Assembly: GCA_020310875.1 (NCBI GenBank)
Contig: CM035438.1
Location: 96,150,159-96,214,158 of the forward strand
Source: Ceratopteris richardii
Lineage: Eukaryota > Streptophyta > Polypodiopsida > Polypodiales > Pteridaceae
Direction of reading: 5' to 3'
Length of the DNA: 64,000 nt
Part shown: piece after piece, positions 44,811-56,999 of the stretch
How positions within the stretch are numbered: the stretch's first letter is position 1
Layout of the letters: each line of letters opens with the position of its first letter
The notes under the pieces: generated by a model
Database searches by the model: none
What the model saw: only the letters and a program-made list of their open reading frames with translations
Told to the model about the DNA's origin: nothing
Position numbers and translations under genes: made by a program

Positions 44811-46712
44811 TAGATAGAGCTAGGACTCATCAGATGTTCGTGCCTTCTCCTGGCGAATCTCATCCTCATGTATTTACATATACTTGGGTGCTATCCAAGA
44901 AACAAGCTTACTCTCCTTAGTACCACGAATAAATAGAAACTGAGATGTATCCCAAGCCCTAACAAATAGATCAAAGAGATGAATCTCCCCAAGATGGTGG
45001 GAAAACTTAATGACTTTTGCATGACAAAACGGAGTGCCTCCCGAAGAGACCAATTTGGGTGTGTAGCTTCGCACAAAGGGAGGTGAACGCCAATGGCCAA
45101 ATCGAATGCCGTTTGGCTACGAGATGGAAGAGCCACAACATGGACCCTAACACGAGTCAGGACCCACCAAAGAATGTTGCAAAGTCATAATCAAAACTCT
45201 CTCCATGTAGATGGTAGTCAAACACTACTAGCCATAGTGGAATAGGAGTGAATGGTGATGTGTGCAACAAGAAAGGAGGATGCAAGGGAGACTGACCCTC
45301 CTAGACTGCTCAGATCACCAAGAAAGCATTGACAATGGACTGTCGAGGACTAGGAGCAGAAGTGCTAGGTTGTCGATAAGGTCAAGAAGATGGGGAAGGT
45401 CAAGGAGAGAAAACCGGTGGGGTGGGGATCAAAGATGAGGATCCAAAAGGGGGCATTGAAAAAGTGGGAATATTAGAAGGGCACCCCCTGCTCCAACACT
45501 ACGCAACGGTCTAGAGCAGAGTCCTTCTGAAGTGTGCTAAACTGACACCTCAAACGTTGCGCAGGGTGCTCATTCAAGCTAATATCAATGCTTAGGCTTC
45601 TACCAACCCATGCCAGAGGAAGAGGGAGCAGTCGAGGCACCGGAGTCCTAAGAATGATGATGAAACCCACCCTCCTCCTGAGGTGAGGAGCTAGAAGGAG
45701 CTTAGCAAGGGGAACGGGATGATGTGCCTACTCAAATGGCCACTGAGCCTCCTTCCAAAAGTGTTGTCTCGCCCGTTGTCTAGTTTTGAAGGGACATGCC
45801 TTTCCAAGATGACCAACCTTCCCACAAGCAAAGAATTGATTTGAAAGGCTGGAGTATTCGACCCTTTGAGTCAACATCAACCACTCACTTCAAAGAAATG
45901 GAAGCTCAATCTTTGACGAAAGCTTTGAGGAGTCATGAATAAGAATATGTACCAAAGGCAAGCTCTTCACCTTGTCCACAACAGAGGCCATGGTCTTTGG
46001 AATCTCGAAGAAGGTGCCAAGAGAATCTCCAATATGTGGCAATAGGGGTAAATACTCACGTGGAAACTCAGTTGAAGCAAGTTGCCATAGGAAACCTGTG
46101 TGCTTTCGTGGGAATGAATGCAAAGAAGGAGACTTTCAATGGATGAAAGCCATGAGTCCATGGGCAAATGTGGGCATGAATATCCCGAACAACAATTGGT
46201 GAGAGGACAATCATCTTGGTGGCAGCCTTTGGAGACTCAAGCTCAACCTGATGGAAGCTTTGGCCCAAGGTTTGGACATCAACCGAAGTTCGATAATTTT
46301 GCAAATAACTGAGGATGTTTGCAAGCGTTTGACTCCTAAAACCAAACCCAATCTACCCTCATCAATAAGAGAGAGTTGAAAGGCAATGAAGTGGAAGGAG
46401 GCAAGGGAGCTTTTTGTGACTTTGTGGTATGCGGGCTCTCAAGTCATCTATGTCTTATGCAAACATGAAGAGAAAAGAGAAAAACTACTTCTGAGGCATC
46501 CAAGTCCACGGATGACTTGAGGAGCAAGAGTGCATTGGAGGCAAGAGAGCTGGGAGGGCCAGAGTAGAGGACCAAGGGGCAGGAGAGTTTTGGAGGGAAG
46601 GGGGAGGAGGGAGGGGCAGGGAGAAGGGGGGAGGGGCAGCTCGAAGGGGGGGCTAGGGCGGAGGGAAGGAACATGTAGGAAGGTAGGGGGTGTGAGTGAG
46701 ATAAGGGTGGGA
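44811..46712 (-). mobile_element. LINE 5' module, tandem copy B
   Basis: A 1.9-kb unit matching 23052-24800. On the minus strand it holds a G-rich leader (C-rich in element sense, 46560-46710), ORF1 remnants with a knuckle near 45800-45840 (FFAC version, first Cys missing), and a basic region. Many frameshifts break it. It joins directly to copy C. Confidence 0.75.
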
Positions 46713-48700
46713 CCTTACATAGACTTAGCTAGGACTCATCAGATGTTCATGCCTTCTCTTGGCCGATCTCGTCCTCATGTATTTACATATACTTGTGTGC
46801 TATCCAAGAAATAAGTTTACTCTCTTTAGTACCACGAATAAATAGAAACTGAGATGTATCCCAAGCCCTAACAAATAGATTAATGAGATGAATCTCCCCA
46901 AGATGGTGGGAAAACTCAATGACTTTTGCATGACAAAATGGAGTGCCTCCCAAAGGATCGCACAAAGGGAACTGAAAGCCAATGGCCAAATCGAAGGCCG
47001 TCAAGCTACAAGATGGAAGAGCCACAACAGGGACCCTAACACGAGTCACGACCCACCAAAGAATGTTGCAAACTCATAATCAAAACTCTCTCCATGTAGA
47101 TGGTAGTCAAAACTTATTACAAATAGTGGAATATGAGTCCATGGTGATCTGTCCAACGAGAAAGGAGGATGCGAGGGAGACTGACCCTCCTAGACTGCTC
47201 AGATCACCAAGAAAGCATTGTCAATGGACCGTCGAGGACTAGGAGCAAAAGTGATAGGTTGTCGATAAGGTCAAAAAGATGGGGAAAGTAAAGGAGAGAA
47301 AACCGGTGGGGCGGGGATCAAAGATGAGGATCCAAAGGGGGCATTGAGAAAGTGGGAATATTAGAAGGGCACCCCCTACTCCAACACTACGCAAGGGTCT
47401 AGAGGAGAGTCCTTCTGAAGTGTGCTAAACCGACACCTCAAACATTGGGCAAGGTGCTCATTCAAGCTAATATCAATGCTCAGGCTTCTGCCAACCCATG
47501 CCAGAGGAAGAGGAGGCAGTCGTGGCACCGGAGTCCTAAGAATGATGATGAAACCCACCCTCCTCCTGAGGTGAGGAGCTAGAAGGAGCTTAGCAATGGG
47601 AATGGGATGATGCGCCTGCTCAAATGGCCACTGAGCCTCCTTCCAAAAGTGTTGTCTCTCCCGTTGTCTATTTTTGAAGGGGCATGCCTTTCCAAGATGA
47701 CCAACCTTGCCACAAGCAAAGAACTGATTCGAAAGGTTGGAGTATTCGACCGTTTGAGTCAACATCAACCACTCACTTCAAAGAAATGGAAGCTCAATCT
47801 TTGACGAAAGCTTTGAGGAGTCATAAATCAGAATATGTACCAAAGGCAAGCTCTTCGCCTTGTCCACAACAGAGGCCATGGTCTTTGGAATCTCCAAGAA
47901 GGTGCCAAGAGAATCTCCAAAATGGGGCAATAGGGGTAAATACTCACGTGGAAACTCAGTTGAAGCAAGTTGCCATAGGAAACTTGTGTGCTTTCGTGGG
48001 AATGAATGCAAAGAAGGAGACTTTCAATGGATGAAAGCCATGAGTCCATGGGCAAATGTGGGCATGAATACCCCGAACAACAATTGATGAGAGGACAATC
48101 ATCTTGGTGGCAGCCTTTGGAGACTCAAGCTCAACCTGATGGAAGCTTTGGCCCAAGGTTTGGACATCAACCGAAGTTGGATGATTTTGCAAATAAGTGA
48201 GGACATTTGCAAGCGTTTGACTCCTAAAATGAAACCCAATCTACCCTCATCAATAAGAGAGAGTTGAAAGGCGATGAAGTGGAAGGGGGCAAGGGAGCTT
48301 TTTGTGACTCTGTGGTATGCGAGCTCTCAGGTCATCCATGTCTGATGCAAACATGAAGAGAAAAGAGAAAAACTACTTCTGAGGCATCCAAGTCCACGGA
48401 TGACTTGAGGAGCAAGAGTGCATTGCAGGCAAGAGAGCTAGGAGGGCCGGAGTAGAGGACCCAGGGGGAGGAGAGGTCTGGAGGGAAGGGAGGGAGGGGC
48501 AAGGAGAAGGGGGGAGGTGCAGCTGGAAGGGGGGGGCTAGGGGGGAGGGAAGGAACACGTAGGAAGGTAGGGGGTGTGAGTGAGATAAGGGTGGGACGAT
48601 CAGAGGGAGGGGGAGGGAAGTCTCGGGGAGGGCCAAGGGGGGGACAAAGGCGGGCAGAATGGGGAGGAGAAGAGGTCCGTAGACCGAGGTCCGTAGAGCG
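46713..48700 (-). mobile_element. LINE 5' module, tandem copy C
   Basis: This unit has the same order and start (CTTACATAGAC..AGCTAGGACTCATC) as copy B. It is the most open copy. The minus-strand frame 47376-47768 reads NQFFACGKVGHLGKACPFK, then KNRQRERQHFWKEAQWPFEQ. The frame at 47778-48011 continues the DUF4283-to-knuckle linker upstream. A long G-rich leader occupies 48461-48700. The first Cys of the knuckle is Phe, as in copies A and B. Confidence 0.75.
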
Positions 48701-49225
48701 AGATGAGGGCCTTTTTATATCCCTCAAGGAAGGGGTCTGCAGTGGCATTACAACAGTACCCTCCAGATGGATGTTCGGCAAACCAACTTTTTCAACGTTA
48801 TGATTTCACAAAGTAATTACAGAATCCTTCGAGCAATGCGCGCTGCCGAAAAAGGAAGACACTCTTCTCCTTAGCTCACTCAATATGAAACTATCAATTG
48901 TGTGGTCCGCATAATTCGAGAAAAAGATCTTAGGAAACAAAAACAAAATCACCCAGACTTTTGTCTTTTTCATCAGAAAACTTTTTCACCACAGCGCACT
49001 TGAGAAATAGAGCTTTCCAGCCATAGAGTAAGACGTAAGTCGGAGTTCTGTCAAAGTTCAAGGCAAAGTTATCGGAAGGCAAAACCGATTATGAGTGAGA
49101 AATTGTAGTGAGATGATTGTCGGAACAGATGACAGAGCAGAAGTATCATCAAGCAACAACATTATATATTGGAGACGGATATTATCATTAATTAATATGT
49201 TCATCGGAGAGAGAGAGAGAATTCA
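48701..49225. repeat. LINE leader and repeat-end block
   Basis: Positions 48711-48910 match 40230-40480. Positions 49125-49220 match 24990-25080 and 25347-25410 (TATATATTGGAGACGGATAT). No gene is visible. Confidence 0.65.
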
Positions 49226-50697
49226 TAGTTTCGTATCCATACCTTTACATGGTCTCACTTATTTATTTTATCCCAAATCATAATGATCTTCTTTCATACA
49301 CACATGGTAAAGGTTCTTGTTTTAACTTATTTTGTATGCAGGTACACCTTCAACCATAAATCTTTATCAAATCTTGCCAATGAGTTATTTTATCTTTGCC
49401 CTCTCAACCAAGTTGAACTTGGAAGGGTAGAAATTACAAATCAACTCATCACTATCTCATCATTTTTAAGTCATTCAACATCACGAACAGAAGAGAGGAG
49501 GAATCTCTTGAACCGTAATTTTTTGCCATCACCCATTAATTTTTTGCCATCATCCATTAGGCAAGAAAGAGAAGATCTCTCTGACATTGTGCTCCTAGTT
49601 TCTAGGTTTCTCTTTCATATTGCCCTCAGCAAATCTTTGTGAGCCATAACTATGTAGCCTTCAGGTGGTAGTCTTTCGATGCAATTTTAATATAATAATT
49701 TGATAGAAGGATGTGTTTTTTTGTTCTTTTTTATTTTATTTTTTTTTTTGGGGGGGGAGCAACAACCCGAAGTTGAGTACTGAGCATCATCTAGAGAAGC
49801 ATATAACAACTTGAAACTATAAGTGCTTACAAGATGTCCAAAATCAGTAGTTTGAGGTACAAAAACTACAATGGTTTTGACAACAATAAATGAAGCAAAC
49901 GCTAGATAACATATACTAAATGCTTAATGAACTAAGAATTATATAAGCCCAAACCCAATATTTCAAGCGAAATTCTTGGTTGGATCGTTTTTAAGCCCTC
50001 ATGATTTGCAATAACTGGCACCATCTTGGTCAATCAGAGATCAAATCTTCATCTGCTCGACTTCAAATTTGTCCTCTTACTCGAGCAAGAGCTAATTGTT
50101 TCCAAACAAAATGAGGCAAGATAGGATTAGTAGATCAAATCTTCGATGTTGCTACAGAGATTTGAGAAGCATGTGGGTCAATGAATGATTTGAACAAATC
50201 TCATTTCCTTTCAGTTAACCACAAACTTCTTCTTGTTCTTGCACTTGCCATCCGGCGATGGAAGCTTTCGTTGACTCACTTGTAGTAGGAATGTACTCTA
50301 GCTTGAGAAGTATGTGTAGAAGATCGTCGAGGGCATCCTTTAGCAAAGTGCCACATCATTAGTCTGATGATGACTGATTTGGAAGCCCTACATACTCAAT
50401 AACTTGCTCAATCCATCTCCCTAAGTGTATTCTCCTTGTATTTTTTGTTTTGTGCTCAACATTGATGAAACCAACCATAATATCAATATTTTTGGTAAAT
50501 CTTCATGATGATCACTCAATTCGAATTCTAGGGATCACAAAAAGGTGAGCATGCTTTCACTTTAGAATAGTTTAAGGTGTTCAATCAAAGGTTTAGCTTG
50601 AATATTATTAGGTAGATCTGAAAATAATTTTTTTAAGAAATTGGTCATTTGAGGGCATCTTTATCATTGTCAAGTATTAAAATATTAGAAATTTTAT
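49226..50697. repeat. Repeat P, copy at right
   Basis: This matches 32566-34020. It starts at a GA-run junction and ends at AAATTTTAT, where the sequence changes to a tRNA-like fragment instead of the Copia LTR-like segment. Confidence 0.85.
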
Positions 50698-50765
50698 GGG
50701 AAGCACGTCGCCTGTGGGAGGTCGCGGGATCAAATCCAGTGCGCGTCGTGCAAGTGCTTATGTGC
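50698..50765 (+). repeat. tRNA-like (SINE?) fragment with B box
   Basis: AGGTCGCGGGATCAAATCC contains GATCAAATC at 50728-50736, which fits the pol III B-box pattern GWTCRANNC. The context resembles the tRNA-related head of plant SINEs. The A box side is missing at the junction with repeat P, and no intact cloverleaf is present. Confidence 0.35.
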
Positions 50766-50816
50766 TTCAAACAGTTTTTCGTTTTGGCTAAAAATTTGTG
50801 AGCATGTCTTCTGACT

Positions 50817-53216
50817 TTAATGCGTTTCTAGTTGAACATGGGATAAAACACCAATGTAGAGTGCCATATACACCTCAATAGAATGGAAGAACAGGTCACT
50901 CATGGAGATGGCGAGGTGTATGGTCAAGAGTCAAGCTTTACCACATAGTTTCTGGCTTGAGGCTATTATGTGTGAAGCATATGTACTCAACAGGTGTCCC
51001 ACTAAAGCGCTGCAGTCTATCACTCCATATGAGGCTTGGCATGGTTGCAAGCCATCTGTTGCTCATCTGCATGTTTTTGGTTGTCTGGCATATGCATTAG
51101 TGCCTTAACAACATAGCAGGAAATTGGATGATAAAGTAGTAAAATGTATTTTTGTTGGGTACAGTTCTAAAAGCAAAGGCTATCATCTATATCATCCACA
51201 AACTAAACACATTCTGGTTAGCCGTGATGTTGTCTTTGTGTAAGATGCTATTCAACTTTTACTTTCATGTACGAAGGATACATCTGTTAGCTCCAAAGAC
51301 ATGTATGATACTTTGCTGCTTCTTTTTACAGGTGGACAGTCTAGTGCTAATCCTAATGAGGTAGCTTCTCAGCCTTTACAGGTTTCATGTGATGTTGCAG
51401 ATCATTCCATTTCTGATGCACGTTTACATGATGCACTTGCTGATGAGAGAGATGATATTGAGGAGGCAAGAACTATGCCAAAATAGCTCGTGCAGACTTT
51501 GCATGACAACAAATTAGATGCACCTGTGTCATATCGTGCTCGGTCAGACTCTCATAGTGCCTCTTTTGCATTAGATTGCTATGCTATGGCTGCCTCTAGT
51601 CTCTGTGATGAGACTGAACTTGTTTCGTTTGATGAAGCACAAAATTTTGAACATTGGATGCTGCAATGCAATCTGAATATGATGCTATCATGAAAAATGG
51701 TACCTGGTCTTTATGTGACTTGCCTCCTGGCAAGAAGGCCATCGACACTAAGTGGGTATACAAGCTGAAGTGTAAGCCTGATGGAACAGTTGACAAGTAT
51801 AAGGCTAGGCTTGTTGCAAAGGGTTATGTGCAGGAAAGAGGCATTGATTTTGATGAGACCTTTGCACCTACATGCCGTATGACTAGTGTTCGGAGCATCT
51901 GTGCACTTGTAGCTCATCATGGTTGGAATGTACATCAGTTGGACATTAAAACAACATTTTTGAATGGTGACTTGCATGAAAAATTCTATGTTTTTTAGCC
52001 TCATGACTTTGTGCAAAAAGGGCATAAAAACCAGATGTGCAGGTTAAAGAAGGCATTTTATGGTTTAAAGCAAGCACCTCATGCTTGGTATGAAAAGATA
52101 CGTGCCTATCTGATTGCACATGGCTTTGAGAATAGTCCAACTGAAATCACCTTATATCTTAAGCATGCTAATGATGTACTTCTGATCATTGTGGTGTATG
52201 TTGATGACATGCTGCCCACTAGCCCTCATGAGAAGCATATTGCTGATTTCAAGGCTGATTTACATGCCTCATTTGAGATGTCTAATTTGGGGCATTTGCA
52301 TCATTATTTGGACATCCAGTTTATGCATCTTGATGGTGGAATGACCTCATGTCCAATAAAATATATTCACACATTATTATAGCATTTTGGCCTTGAATCC
52401 TGTAAGACCATTACCACTCCTATGGAGACAGGTTTACGATTGAGACTTCATGATACTGGAGATGCATTCGATGTTATTCTCTATCAGCAAGTTGTTGGAT
52501 GCATGATTTATTTATGCATCAATTGGCAAGCTATTCAGTTTGCTATCTCATAGATGAGCAGGTTTATGTGTTGCCCAGGTGTCAAGCATTGGCAGGTGAT
52601 TAAGCACATCTTTCGCTACTTGAGTGGTACCCGACTACTTGGGTTGTTTTATCCCAAGGAGGGATCACTACTGCCAGATTTGCATGCTTTTTCTGACTCT
52701 GATTGGGATGGTTGATATGACACTCGTGTGTCCACTAGTGGTTTTTGCTTCATGCTTGGTAGCTCATGCATATCTTAGCTGAGCACGAAGCAGCCTACTG
52801 TGGCCACTTCCAATTGTGAGGCTGAGTATAGGGCAGCTTTCACAGCAATTGTTGAGTGTGTGTGGCTCATACGCCTTATGGCTGATTTGGGTGTTGGTCA
52901 GTCTTCTGCCACCACCATCTTCACTGATAGTGAGAGCACATTGGCAGTTGCGAGGAACCTTGTGTTCCATGCTCGCACTAAGCACATTGAGGTGCATTAT
53001 CATTATGTCAGGGAGAGGCTCTCTCCTGGAGAGATCAACTTGGCATATGTGCCCACAAAGGAGAACATTGCATACCCTTTCACAAAGGCTCTTCCTCGGG
53101 AGAAGTTTGAAGCTTTTCGCAAAGCATTGGGCTTACTTCTTTTTGTTGATTGATTCCACATAGCTTGGCACTTCCTTATACATGAGTGCCAGCTCCTTGT
53201 TCACCCCATCACTCCC
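50817..53216 (+). pseudogene. Decayed Copia pol (integrase to RNase H)
   Basis: The reading starts inside the integrase core ([14 protein letters not shown], then the SFWLEAI and [11 protein letters not shown] blocks). It continues after frameshifts into RT from 51654: W..DLPPGKKAIDTKWVYKLK, RLVAKGYVQERGIDFDETFA, and YVDD at 52197-52208 intact. RNase H follows (EAEYRAAF, RTKHIEVHYHYVRERLS). From 51654 to 53153 it is a single frame broken only by about five stops. The 5' half is missing, with no gag or protease and no 5' LTR. The order integrase before RT is Copia. The 3' LTR follows at 53227. Confidence 0.92.
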
Positions 53217-53226
53217 AAGGGGGATT
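53217..53226 (+). other. Copia polypurine tract
   Basis: AAGGGGGATT lies directly before the TGTTGATA start of the 3' LTR. Confidence 0.85.
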
Positions 53227-53453
53227 TGTTGATATATTTAGGTAGTGATGTGTGAACACACTAGGACTATTGGGGAACTTTTTTCCCTCTTTAGGAGGTT
53301 TTTCCCCCAGCTTGTATATATGCCTATAGCCCTAACGGGTTACTTATCTTTGTACATTCGAGTAGTAATACATTTGGTATTGTGTGTTGTGCCCCAAGCC
53401 TCTTCTTCTTCCTTGTATTGTTAGCATGCTTCCGTAGACGTCTAACTCCAATA
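53227..53453 (+). repeat. Copia 3' LTR (copy 1)
   Basis: A 227-bp LTR starts TGTTGATA and ends CTCCAATA, where CA has probably mutated to TA. It aligns along its whole length with 54131-54360. Confidence 0.85.
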
Positions 53454-53750
53454 GTATATACATGATGTGCATATATCTTTATATATATTATGGTCCTCAT
53501 TGATTTGAATAGCTATATATAGAGGCATAAGGTTGGAAGGAGAGACATCTCTCTAATATGTGGTGGGAGGACTAGATGCAATGTGTATATATACAACCAT
53601 ATGGCAAATACATATGGGTACGGAAGTACAAAAAAAGTATGGTTGAAAATACCATACATGCATATATGTATATATAGACATGTGTGCAAGTTTGGTTCTT
53701 GATCCTACAAGAACCCTCTTTCCTAACTTTGCTTGCTTGTATCTGACTGC
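53454..53750. other. AT-rich spacer between two Copia ends
   Basis: TATA-rich sequence with no gene visible. It separates two 3' ends of the same Copia family. Confidence 0.5.
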
Positions 53751-54120
53751 CATGTCAGATAAGGTGTGGCTCAGATGCCTTATGGCTAATTTGGGTGTTG
53801 GTTGGTCTTCTACCACCATTATCTTCACTGATAGTGAGAGCACATTGGGAGTTGCGAGGAACCCTGTGTTCCATGGTCACACTAAGCACATTGAGGTGCA
53901 CTATCATTATGTCAAGGAGAGGTTCTCTACTGGAGAGATCAATTTGGCATATGTGCCCACATAGGAGAACATTGTAGACCTTTTCACAAAGGGTCTGCCT
54001 AGGGAGAACTTTGAAGCTTTTTGCAAAGCTTTGGCCTTACTTCCTTTTGTGGATTGATTCCACATAGCTTGGCACTTCCTTATACATGAGTCCCAGGTCC
54101 TTGTTCACTGCATCACTCCC
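53751..54120 (+). pseudogene. Second Copia RNase H tail of the same family
   Basis: The reading MANLGVGWSSTTIIFTDSES through TKHIEVHYHYVKERFSTGEI matches 52880-53060. It continues with the same post-coding sequence to the PPT. One stop breaks it near 53961. It is 5'-truncated at about 53756. Confidence 0.88.
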
Positions 54121-54130
54121 AAGGGGGATT
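54121..54130 (+). other. Copia polypurine tract (second copy)
   Basis: AAGGGGGATT is identical to 53217-53226. Confidence 0.8.
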
Positions 54131-54360
54131 TTTTGATATAATTAGGTAGTGATGTGTGTGAACACACTAGGACAATCGAGGCACTTTTTCCCCTCTTCAG
54201 GAGGTATTTTTCCCTCAGCTTGTATATATGTAACCCTAACGGGTCACTTATCATTGTACATTCTAGTGGTAATACATTCAGTATTGTGTGTTGTGCTCCA
54301 AGCTTCTTCTTCTTCTTCCTTGTGTTTTTTGTGTGCTTCCGCATACCTCAAACTCCAACA
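54131..54360 (+). repeat. Copia 3' LTR (copy 2)
   Basis: A 230-bp LTR starts TTTTGATA (TG lost) and ends CTCCAACA. It has about 85-90 percent similarity to 53227-53453 by eye. Confidence 0.85.
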
Positions 54361-55390
54361 ACCTATGCACCCTTAGCCTAAGCTAGAAATAATTGAGGGT
54401 GTTAAGTATTCTTCCAACCTTGAATCTTATGCTTTGCAATGGCTCTGGTGTTCAAGATGCTATCTGAAGCTTTGTTCTATACTTGCACCTTGTTGTGCTT
54501 CTCATCTTTGAGATCCTTCTTGAGAGTGGGAATTAGCAATTTCTGGCACTTGGTTTGCTATATGCATCCACAAATCTAGTTTGAATTTTGACTAGTTCTT
54601 CTAAACTGAGGTGGCACTGCATTTACTATTCTTAGCTACATCTACGTTCCTAGCTAGAACATATTCTTTGTTTCTAATCATCATTGTGGGAGATCTCATC
54701 TAAATATACTTTGATTCCCAAGGGCCTATGAAATGAGGCAATTCCTATAAGGAACTGGATTCAAAGGCTAATCATTCACTTGATTGCACACCTTCTTGCT
54801 CTCCATAGATAGAGGGAATGTCTTGAGGAAATTAAGACCATGTATCTCTGGAAAGGAGGGGGATCCTCTCTTTTCCTTGGACCATTTCTCCTCTTGCATT
54901 TCTCATAAGAACTTTTGGTAGAACTGATTTATAGAGGAAGGGATTCCATTCTCCATAGAGTTAGAAACAAAAGCTTCTAGTGCAGGTAAGCTTTTTCTCT
55001 CACTTCCACTACCTTGAGCCTCTCGTGTTGCTGAATTCTGTGGTTTAGCCACCAATTGCTCTAACCTCTCCAATAGTCCTTCAAAATGTAATCCTTGTTT
55101 TACTTAGTTTGTCTAATTAAAAAGATGGCTTGCATCAAACATAAAATGGGCTAGTTCTACCATCTTTGCACATAGCTTTGTCCTTTCAATCTCTAAGTTT
55201 GCTCGAGGATAACATTCATCTAGCTCAGCTACATTTGGCCCTTCTTGAATTCGAGCCTAGTAAGATTTGAACATCATGTCCAAGCCTTCTGGAGTAGGAT
55301 TCACTAGAACTGATCTTGCTCAAGGTTGAGGTGGGATGGGTGGTGGGGTGTGAAATGTTGTGTTGTCTAGTGGGTGCATCTGTGAGGGGT
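54361..55390 (-). pseudogene. Possible Gypsy polyprotein remnant (unassigned)
   Basis: Minus-strand frames of protein-like composition (PPPIPPQP, PTPEGLDMMFKSY, then RTKLCAKMVELAHFMFDASH) continue downstream of the gag remnant at 55391-56760 in the same orientation. Many stops and shifts break them. I cannot match them to a domain, so their assignment to the same element is inference from position. Confidence 0.35.
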
Positions 55391-56760
55391 TTTGAGATCA
55401 GATTTTTGCTATTTTTGTTTTTGTTTCCTTTAGGCTTTCTTCTAACTCGCTCAATTTTCTAGCCACTTCCTTTTCATCTTTTTGTGGCTATCTTTCCAAG
55501 TCCTAGTTCTCTTTTTGCTAGAGCCTTCTGATTCGGTAACCTTGGATTTCTTTTCATGTTCTATGTCTAGAGTCTTTTGTAGAGCTTGTGCTCTAGTGAC
55601 TACCTACATAGGGGCAATATTAGCCACACTTCCATTGGGTTCTACTACCAAGACAATTCCATTGATTTGAGTAGTTTTTTGAGAATTGGTTGGGTTCTTA
55701 GGATAGTCTCTTAGGAGATGTTCCTTTTCATAGTCAAGACAAAAACCTTCAATCACTACAGATTGAGATTGCCCTAGAAGAAGCAGTCGACATTCATGAA
55801 TAAAGTGATCTTCGTGACATCTACAACATCATTCTCTAGGTTCTTGAGGCCTATATTGTCCCAATTGAGGTCTAGGTCTAGGGTTTGTATACATTATTTT
55901 CATGTAGTTAGACACCCAACTAGGTTCCATCAATGGTGCATCATATTGATAAGCCGCATTATCCTCAGGGGATTTAGTGTAATAAGCCAATGGGATATCT
56001 CCACGTGTCAAATAAAATATGAGCATTAGGATCAATTTTTGAGATCAATGGAGATGCTGCCACTAATGCCCTATTTAGGTTATCTTCTGCCACCACATAC
56101 TTGATTGATGGAAGGGGGTGGTGGTTTTTGTCCTAGCATTGGTTGTGGTCTAGGTTGTGTCTGATACTATGGTTGGTAATTTTCTTATGGCCTATAATAT
56201 GGATGTTGGTAGTTTTCCTTACCTACCTATTTGTAGGGGCAATCCTGAGCCACATGATTTGTGTATTTTCTCTCAATTGTGCAATACTTGGCATTTACGT
56301 TGGCTATGTTCTGTGTTTTCATGGGGCATACATCAGCCATGTAATCAACTCTGCAAGTAGCAACACTTCATTGTGATCACTCTCGGAGATTGTCTATTTT
56401 GGATTCCTAACTTTCGAGTGACTTGTACAGCCAATTCATCTATCAATGTCATGGGTTTGGATGTGATACTACTGGAAGAGTTTGAATCCTTGTAGAGTTT
56501 AGAGAGTTCCAATTCATCATCCAGGTTATCCTTGATATCAATACACATTCTTAAGCATTGTTGTAAGGTATGAAGCTCCTTCAAGGCATATGACCTTAAA
56601 TTTCTGCTCAATACACCATCTAAGAACAAGGAAACCTATTTAGCCTGAGTAGGTAATTCTAGAATTGGGCATCTCTTAATGTGATGCCTGAACCTATGTC
56701 CTACTAGTTTGATAGTTTCTTGTGGTGTATGTTTGAATCGGTCCATTGTGATAGACATGT
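55391..56760 (-). pseudogene. Gypsy gag remnant
   Basis: The minus strand reads QETIKLVGHRFRHHIKRCPI, then VSLFLDGVLSRNLRSYALKE and LHTLQQCLRMCIDIKDNLDD, the layout of a plant Gypsy gag. A Pro/Tyr-rich linker follows. A Cys/His cluster (CCRCHEDHFIHEC) near 55800-55830 looks like a worn zinc knuckle. An LVVEPNGSVANIAPM segment and VVTRAQALQK follow, a phrase typical of the gag-protease junction. Several stops and frameshifts break it. No LTR was found for it. Confidence 0.65.
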
Positions 56761-56819
56761 CTTCACGATAGATGGTGTCTATCGTAGATTCAGTCTATCA
56801 TGCTAAACAATGTCTATCA
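56749..56819. repeat. Nested inverted repeat
   Basis: The outer arms TGATAGACAT (56749-56758) and ATGTCTATCA (56810-56819) are perfect. Inside, CGATAGA and TCTATCG (56766-56784) form a second perfect stem around TGGTG. It could be a small fold-back element or chance AT-rich structure. Confidence 0.5.
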
Positions 56820-56999
56820 TGATAGAACAAAAAAAAAAACGTAATTTTTTCAAATGCATCTAGTGATTTGGGAATGCGCTAGGGATGTTTCTATTGTGCA
56901 ATGCATGTAATTAAAAAAATACAAACTTTCTATAGAGACATCATCTCGAACTGCATGTGCAATCACTATCGTGCCTGATGATGGAGTTGAAGTTGTTGC

